Below, piece by piece: positions 7,213 to 10,780 of a DNA stretch of 10,780 nt (position 1 is the first letter of the stretch; every line of letters starts with the position of its first letter). The DNA lies in contig JAFGNQ010000309.1 in assembly GCA_016926925.1 (NCBI GenBank), positions 1-10,780 on the forward strand, given 5' to 3'. The notes beneath the pieces were generated by a model that made no database searches, was not told the origin of the DNA, and saw only the letters and a list, made by a program, of their open reading frames with translations. The position numbers and the translations under genes are program-made. This DNA comes from Candidatus Aminicenantota bacterium (GTDB taxonomy: Bacteria; Acidobacteriota; Aminicenantia; Aminicenantales; Aminicenantaceae).

Positions 7213-8058
7213 GTGAGAAAAACAGCGGTAGGTTTTGTCGTTTGCTTTCTTGTATCGATATCACTCCATGCTTCCTTGTTCGAGAAGCATGATGAGATCC
7301 TTTTCCAAGAAGCCAAAATTCTTCTGTTCGATAAAAAGTGGGAAAAAGCCCAGGAAAAGCTGGAGGAAATCCTGGAAGACTATCCGAAAAGCCGGGTGTA
7401 TTCCGAGGCCGTATTTTATCTGGGAAGGTGTCTTGAAGAACAGGATGGAAAAGAAGCACAGGCTTTGGGCATGTATAAAAAGTACATACGTCTCGATGAT
7501 CGCAGTCGCAGTTTCGAAGAAGAATCGGAGATTGCCGTCATAGATCTTTCGTTCCAAATGTACGAGAAGGATGGACAAAAATCCTATCTTAAGGAAATCG
7601 AGAAAAAGTTTTCCAGCAAGAACAAGGTCGTCAGGTACTGGGCTGCCTTTAAAATCAGCAAATTAAAAGATTTGAAGGTGGCTCGCAGAGCCAAGCCCAT
7701 CTTGATGGATATTTTGGAAGAAGAAAAGGATGACGAGCTCAGAGACAGGGCTAAAATCTACCTTTTGCGCATCGCTCCTGATGCTTTCAAGGATTATGAA
7801 GAAGAAAAATATGAGCGCAATACGAAAGTGTTGAAGTTGCGTGTCTACAAGAAAGGGAAGAAAGAACCCGATTTTTCTTTGAACATCCCCTGGGCTCTCG
7901 CCGATCTTGCCCTGGCGGCGATTCCGGATGACATTAAAATGGAATTGCGGGGTGAAGGATATGATTTGGACAAGATTGCAGCTGAGCTCACTCGAGTCAA
8001 AGGCAGCATCTTGGAGATTAAGGGAGAGAAGTCGGTGTTTAAATTTTGGATCGATTGA
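7213..8058 (+). CDS. Secreted TPR/helical-repeat protein with C-terminal YvlB/LiaX-like domain
   Basis: A 281-residue exported protein. The GTG start is one base after the anti-sigma stop, with GAGG six bases upstream. A signal peptide covers residues 1-20, with likely cleavage after S-L-H-A. Residues about 24-95 look like two tetratricopeptide hairpins (for example K-W-E-K-A-Q-E-K-L-E-E-I-L at 42-54, then A-V-F-Y-L-G-R-C-L at 66-74). Residues about 100-190 are a further helical stretch resembling HEAT-type repeats. Residues 203-281 are the shared domain, with I-P-W (225-227), Y-D-L-D (250-253), G-S-I-L-E-I (264-269) and terminal F-W-I-D (278-281). The architecture suggests a periplasmic scaffold carrying the domain. 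No catalytic motif is visible and the function is unknown. Confidence 0.85.
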   Translation: MRKTAVGFVVCFLVSISLHASLFEKHDEILFQEAKILLFDKKWEKAQEKLEEILEDYPKSRVYSEAVFYLGRCLEEQDGKEAQALGMYKKYIRLDDRSRSFEEESEIAVIDLSFQMYEKDGQKSYLKEIEKKFSSKNKVVRYWAAFKISKLKDLKVARRAKPILMDILEEEKDDELRDRAKIYLLRIAPDAFKDYEEEKYERNTKVLKLRVYKKGKKEPDFSLNIPWALADLALAAIPDDIKMELRGEGYDLDKIAAELTRVKGSILEIKGEKSVFKFWID

Positions 8059-8061
8059 CCC

Positions 8062-8108
8062 GTTCATGAGCTGCTACCTTGCTGCTGCAGAGACCTCGGC
8101 TCGTGAAC
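8062..8108 (+). other. Intra-operon hairpin before the last gene
   Basis: GTTCATGAGC (8062-8071) pairs fully with GCTCGTGAAC (8099-8108), ten base pairs with one U-G wobble and a 27-base loop. No T run follows, so it is not an intrinsic terminator. It fills most of the 72-base gap before the gene at 8131 and may affect message stability or relative expression. Confidence 0.45.
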
Positions 8109-8130
8109 AATTCAGGGAAGGAGGATAGAA

Positions 8131-8517
8131 ATGAAAAAAATAACGATTTTGGTCACGATGATTTTTCTCTTGAGTCTTTTGGTTGTCGGCGCGGTTCATT
8201 TGGAAAGAAACGATGATATCCAGACCATAAAGAAGGCGGTCAAAGAGAATCCGAAGTTCACTCCGGGCAAGGAGGCCAGGTGGTTCAAGGTTCTTGTTAC
8301 AGATACACTTGCCAATAAAGATAAACTCAGAATCACCCTGCCCATTTCACTGGTTGAGCTCTTTATGCGGTGCACCCGCGGCAAACACTTGAGCATCGAC
8401 TGTGAAGAGTACGATATCGACCTCAAAAAGTGCTTGACAGAGTTGAAAGAATTGGGTCCTCGTGCTCTTATCGAGGTCTCCGCTGATGGTGAGGTTTTAA
8501 AAATCTGGCTGGAATAA
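8131..8517 (+). CDS. Small membrane-anchored or exported protein with YvlB/LiaX-like domain
   Basis: A 128-residue protein. ATG 8131 has a strong AAGGAGG seven bases upstream. A hydrophobic segment (about 4-22) follows two lysines and has no clear cleavage site, so it may be an uncleaved anchor or a signal peptide. After a short linker, residues 48-128 form the same domain found at the ends of the genes at 5366 and 7213: I-T-L-P (68-71), Y-D-I-D (94-97), L-G-P-R-A-L-I-E-V (108-116) and terminal I-W-L-E (125-128). This copy has three cysteines (81, 91, 101) not seen in the other two, which could form a disulfide outside the cytoplasm. It is the last gene of the ECF operon. The function is unknown; a stress effector or sensor is an inference from context. 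Confidence 0.8.
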   Translation: MKKITILVTMIFLLSLLVVGAVHLERNDDIQTIKKAVKENPKFTPGKEARWFKVLVTDTLANKDKLRITLPISLVELFMRCTRGKHLSIDCEEYDIDLKKCLTELKELGPRALIEVSADGEVLKIWLE

Positions 8518-8524
8518 GGTCCCG

Positions 8525-8572
8525 GTCGGAGCGAAAGCATTTTCCCTTGCTTTCTGTAGCCGATGCGTTTTT
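8525..8572 (+). terminator. Likely terminator of the ECF operon
   Basis: GAAAGCA (8533-8539) pairs perfectly with TGCTTTC (8548-8554) over an eight-base loop. An outer GTCGG (8525-8529) / CCGAT (8560-8564) pairing encloses it across a small internal loop. GCG and T5 (8568-8572) follow. It starts eight bases after the stop of the last operon gene, in the convergent gap before the ankyrin gene. Confidence 0.5.
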
Positions 8573-8585
8573 GGAGATAAAGCAA

Positions 8586-9464
8586 TCAGTGATTGTTTTG
8601 CAGGACAAGAGCCTTTGCACCGCTGGCCAGAAGTAAACTAACGACCTCTGCATTTCCCACTTTGGCTGCATTGTGGAGCGGTGTGCAGCCCAGGCTGTTT
8701 TCAATGTTTAATCCTGCTCCCATGGTGATCAGAAGTTCGATCACATCCAGCTGACCGCTGAAAGCGGCCAGGTGCAGGGGAGTATTTCCTTGGCTGTCCT
8801 GGGCATTAACATTCAGGCCGAGTTCGATCAACTGCTCCACGACCTTTTTATGTCCGTTCCAGGAAGCAATGTGAAGAGCTGTCTGTCCGCAATAATCCGT
8901 CTTCTTAACGTCGGCTCCTCCCGTGACAAGACGGGCAATGACCTGGCTATGACCTCCGCTGGCAGCGTTGTGAAGCGGCGTCAATCCATAATTGTCTCTG
9001 GCGTTCGTCAGAGCGCCCGCACCGATCAAGAGTTCGGCTACGGCCTTATTCCCTCGCATTGAAGCCAGATGGAGCGGAGTTCTGCCCTTCAGGTCTTTTA
9101 TATTGACTCGAGCTCCATGCTTGATCAGCAAGTTGACAATATTCCCGTGACCCTTGATGGCTGCCAAAAAAATCGGAGTCCAGCCGCTGTCAGTCCCTTT
9201 GGTGTTTGCATCTCCTCCTCTCTCTATGAGAAGGAGTAAAGCTTTCTCCTGATTGGCATATGCGGCATGATGCAGCGGATTAGAACCGCAGGCAGATTGG
9301 GCATTCACGAGTTGAGGTTTTTTTTCCAGCAAGCTCGTTATCAATTCGATGTTTCCTTGTTGGGCGGCGTCATGTATCTGATCTCCGTATGCGGATTGAA
9401 TCGAACAGAAACCAAGGATGAGAAGACACAATAGAGAAACAGTCGAAAATAGGACTCTATTCAT
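8586..9464 (-). CDS. Exported ankyrin-repeat protein
   Basis: A 292-residue protein made almost only of ankyrin repeats behind a signal peptide. The hydrophobic stretch 5-20 is followed by a likely cleavage after A-Y-G (residue 27). Eight consecutive repeats of about 33 residues follow. Repeats two to eight each open with a G-x-T/N-P/A-like turn, such as G-R-T-P-L-H-L-A and G-N-T-P-L-H-L-A; repeat one is degenerate. The last repeat ends seven or so residues before the stop, so there is no other domain. AGGAAGG precedes ATG 9464. Ankyrin arrays bind other proteins; in exported bacterial proteins the partner is usually periplasmic. No catalytic residue is visible. A long, structured leader with a terminator-like hairpin lies upstream. 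Convergent with the ECF operon, which it may not be related to. Confidence 0.92.
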   Translation of the reverse strand: MNRVLFSTVSLLCLLILGFCSIQSAYGDQIHDAAQQGNIELITSLLEKKPQLVNAQSACGSNPLHHAAYANQEKALLLLIERGGDANTKGTDSGWTPIFLAAIKGHGNIVNLLIKHGARVNIKDLKGRTPLHLASMRGNKAVAELLIGAGALTNARDNYGLTPLHNAASGGHSQVIARLVTGGADVKKTDYCGQTALHIASWNGHKKVVEQLIELGLNVNAQDSQGNTPLHLAAFSGQLDVIELLITMGAGLNIENSLGCTPLHNAAKVGNAEVVSLLLASGAKALVLQNNH

Positions 9465-9512
9465 TTGTATCCTTCCTCGATCTGCATTGCATTCGGTCTC
9501 AATTCATCCTCC

Positions 9513-9554
9513 AAAAAAAAAGGCTGTTCGAGGCATATTCGCCTCAAACAGCCT
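9513..9554 (-). terminator. Strong intrinsic terminator or attenuator, minus strand
   Basis: Read on the minus strand, AGGCTGTTTGAGGC (9554-9541) and GCCTCGAACAGCCT (9534-9521) form fourteen base pairs with one wobble around a six-base loop, followed directly by a run of nine T. It ends the transcript from the lipoprotein gene at 9786, about 230 bases past its stop. It also lies only 50 bases before the ankyrin start, where it could act as an attenuator. Confidence 0.85.
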
Positions 9555-9684
9555 CTGCTGTTTCAGTCAGCCGCTTTATTCTATTTTTAAGAGACTATCT
9601 CAACCGTATTCTTTCAGATTGCCTCTTTTCCATTTTCGTTTCCGGAATCGATATGCGCAGTAGACACACCATATCCTGTTTTTT

Positions 9685-9711
9685 TTGATAAAAGCCTATC
9701 TTCGGTGTCAA
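9685..9711 (-). promoter_or_regulatory. Candidate promoter for the ankyrin gene leader
   Basis: On the minus strand a perfect TTGACA (9711-9706) is followed after 15 bases by TATCAA (9690-9685). The -35 box is ideal but the spacer is short and the -10 box matches only four of six. If used, the transcript would pass through the hairpin at 9513-9554 before reaching the ankyrin gene. Confidence 0.25.
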
Positions 9712-9785
9712 TGTTCCACAATTCCATTTCTCCAGGTCGCCGGAAGATGCCGTCCTCTTTCGTCTCTGATCTAAGGATAATAACA

Positions 9786-10553
9786 CTATTGGGGAGAGGA
9801 TCTTTCGAGAATCTCGTCTGCTATGATTCCGGAATAGAATATTCTCAATTGCTTGGGTATGATAATTTTTCGAGAGAAGGTCCTGTCTGCAATAATTGAA
9901 AATAGTTCGGTGCCAAAGAATTTTTCATTTGTATAATTTTTCTTTACACACTGCAGCTCGGAAAACGGCCTGAAATCATTTTCTTTGGGGTTCCGGTATC
10001 CGATCTTTTTCAAGAACTGAATTTTCTCTTCTTCACTTTTGGCCATGATTATATCCTTGTAAAGGATCTCCATCTCAGTAGCGAACAAAGCTCTCTTTTG
10101 TCGATCGATTGTGTTGTGCCAAAAATCGTGGAAGAGCTCATGCACCAGAGTTGCCGATAGGTTCCGATCTTTCATTTTGACGCCGACCCTTCCTGTATCA
10201 TCTCTTTGCAGATGAGAAAACAGCCTTCTGTTCAGCATGACCATATCGGAGCCTTCTTTTTCTTTTATAAAGCAGGCTCTGCCTGATGTAACACGAGAAA
10301 CGGAACTTCCCGTGTTGAAGATCCCGTATCTGTTATTAAGGATTTCCTCTCGGCTGAATTGGTTGTTGTTGAAGAAGCCCGTAGCCCAGATATCCGCCAA
10401 TAGATTTTCAAGACTATCCCTGCACGGACCGCTATAACTTCCTGGAATAGATTCCATTCTTAGATCGGGGTAGACTTCCATTCGGAAATGTTGACAGCCG
10501 ACAAAAAACGTGATTGTGACAGTGCTGAGTACCAGAAATTTGGAAATCTTCAT
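9786..10553 (-). CDS. Lipoprotein with HExxH motif, putative zinc metalloprotease of unrecognised family
   Basis: A 255-residue predicted lipoprotein. The hydrophobic N terminus (5-18) ends in F-V-G-C, with lipidation expected at Cys20. Around residue 138 is T-L-V-H-E-L-F-H-D-F-W-H (His138, Glu139, His142, and His146 four residues later), the zinc-binding helix of zincin peptidases. About 75 residues on, G-T-E-L-F-S-I-I-A-D (214-223) resembles the second gluzincin helix, with Glu216 a candidate third ligand. The middle of the protein predicts mostly helix. I do not recognise a named family, so catalytic activity is an inference from the motif. The start is ATG 10553 with GGAGG in a small hairpin just upstream. 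It is followed by the terminator at 9513-9554, and no partner gene is evident in the window. Confidence 0.8.
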   Translation of the reverse strand: MKISKFLVLSTVTITFFVGCQHFRMEVYPDLRMESIPGSYSGPCRDSLENLLADIWATGFFNNNQFSREEILNNRYGIFNTGSSVSRVTSGRACFIKEKEGSDMVMLNRRLFSHLQRDDTGRVGVKMKDRNLSATLVHELFHDFWHNTIDRQKRALFATEMEILYKDIIMAKSEEEKIQFLKKIGYRNPKENDFRPFSELQCVKKNYTNEKFFGTELFSIIADRTFSRKIIIPKQLRIFYSGIIADEILERSSPQ

Positions 10554-10568
10554 TGCGGAACCTCCGCA
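10554..10568 (-). promoter_or_regulatory. Ribosome binding site inside a perfect hairpin
   Basis: Read on the minus strand, TGCGGA-GGT-TCCGCA sits directly against the ATG at 10553. Six GC-rich base pairs enclose a three-base loop, and the Shine-Dalgarno GGAGG (10565-10561) spans the stem and loop. In its folded form the ribosome site would be hidden. Confidence 0.5.
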
Positions 10569-10637
10569 CTTGAATTTCCCCTAAACATTCAATCTCAGAC
10601 ACTGTTTATAATGCAATAAACATACCAACTTACTCAG

Positions 10638-10759
10638 GCCTGGATTATTCATAAAAAATGACGGCACTCTCATTCATAAGAGCTTTCGATCTTATAGCCG
10701 CCATTTTTTACCTTACAGGCGAGCCGATCTTGTCACAAAGCCTTCGTTGCAGCCCATTC
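10638..10759 (-). repeat. Dispersed imperfect repeat, copy B (inverted relative to copy A)
   Basis: The reverse complement of this stretch aligns over its whole length with 1082-1203, sharing GGTAAAAAATGGCGGC and flanking blocks. On the plus strand TAAAAAATGACGGC (10652-10665) and GCCGCCATTTTTTA (10697-10710) form a 14-position stem. Its only non-Watson-Crick position is A-C on this strand and a G-U wobble in minus-strand RNA. An inner ATAAGA/TCTTAT hairpin lies in the loop. The hairpin, with A and T tracts on its two arms, could terminate transcription entering from the right edge. Confidence 0.75.
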
Positions 10760-10780
10760 GGCGTAGTACACTACAGCCTC

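Larger units (their letters stand above)
9465..9785. other. 321-base gap between the ankyrin gene and the metalloprotease-like lipoprotein gene
   Basis: The part near the ankyrin gene holds a strong hairpin with a T run (9513-9554) and a third complementary segment (9557-9563). Farther out lies a perfect minus-strand TTGACA (9711-9706). The rest is AT-rich with T tracts (near 9679) and only short frames without convincing ribosome sites. I see no further gene. Confidence 0.6.

Noticed and set aside
8583..8595. Palindrome CAATC-AGT-GATTG followed by T4 at the ankyrin stop codon, as a terminator
   Set aside because: Only five AT-rich base pairs, inside coding sequence; the hairpin at 8525-8572 is a better candidate for the convergent gap.
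9614..9727. A 37-codon minus-strand frame starting at ATG 9727 that reads protein-like
   Set aside because: The GGAG before it is only two bases from the ATG, it has no recognisable motif, and a stop-free run of this length is likely by chance. Conservation in relatives would be needed to revive it.
9595..9786. A 63-codon minus-strand frame with GTG overlapping the stop of the lipoprotein gene by one base
   Set aside because: No ribosome site and no domain are visible, and the composition looks like translated non-coding DNA. The overlap alone is weak evidence.
10607..10612. Perfect plus-strand TATAAT as a promoter reading into repeat copy B
   Set aside because: No -35 box at acceptable distance and no plus-strand gene before the window end.
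1082..10759. The inverted repeat pair as ends of a composite transposon carrying the whole segment
   Set aside because: No transposase, no target duplication visible, only about 70 percent identity between copies, and the enclosed genes are ordinary chromosomal genes in several independent operons.
10733..10780. Possible C-terminal tail of a minus-strand gene entering from the right edge
   Set aside because: Only about 15 codons before a stop, and half of them lie within the dispersed repeat, so coding cannot be separated from repeat sequence.

Overview
The window looks like part of the chromosome of a diderm (Gram-negative-type) bacterium of moderate GC content. The evidence is two lipoproteins with classical lipoboxes, a 67K-type signal peptide peptidase SppA, and an exported ankyrin protein. 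The gene set (single-chain helicase-nuclease, ECF sigma/anti-sigma locus with YvlB/LiaX-like domains, exported ankyrin protein) would fit an uncultured Acidobacteriota/Aminicenantes-like lineage, but that is a weak inference. No phage, plasmid, CRISPR, tRNA or rRNA signal was seen.

Layout, left to right. (1) The 3' end of a UvrD-family helicase fused to an iron-sulfur PD-(D/E)XK nuclease runs off the left edge. (2) A dispersed repeat with a terminator-like hairpin lies between this gene and the convergent sppA (minus strand). (3) Divergent from sppA is a two-gene NatA/NatB-like ABC exporter operon that closes with an intrinsic terminator. (4) A five-gene plus-strand operon (5366-8517) encodes a lipoprotein, an ECF sigma factor, a zinc-type membrane anti-sigma factor, a secreted TPR/helical-repeat protein and a small membrane-anchored protein. 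(5) On the minus strand are an exported protein of eight ankyrin repeats and, upstream of it, a lipoprotein with an HExxH zinc-protease motif. A strong terminator/attenuator-like structure separates them. (6) A second copy of the dispersed repeat, inverted relative to the first, lies at the right edge.

The most interesting system is the ECF operon. Three of its five proteins (the lipoprotein, the TPR protein and the small anchored protein) end in the same C-terminal domain of about 80 residues. It has a central Y-D-I/L-D motif and finishes exactly at the stop codon with an aromatic I/F-W-hydrophobic-acid tail. Each copy is attached to a different export or anchoring signal. The domain resembles the small domain of YvlB/LiaX envelope-stress proteins. 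The operon is preceded by TGAACC-N16-CGTA, nearly identical to the Bacillus sigma-W type consensus, so it is probably autoregulated. The inferred picture is an envelope-stress circuit in which an anti-sigma factor with a long helical periplasmic domain is surrounded by three exported copies of one putative sensing or binding domain.
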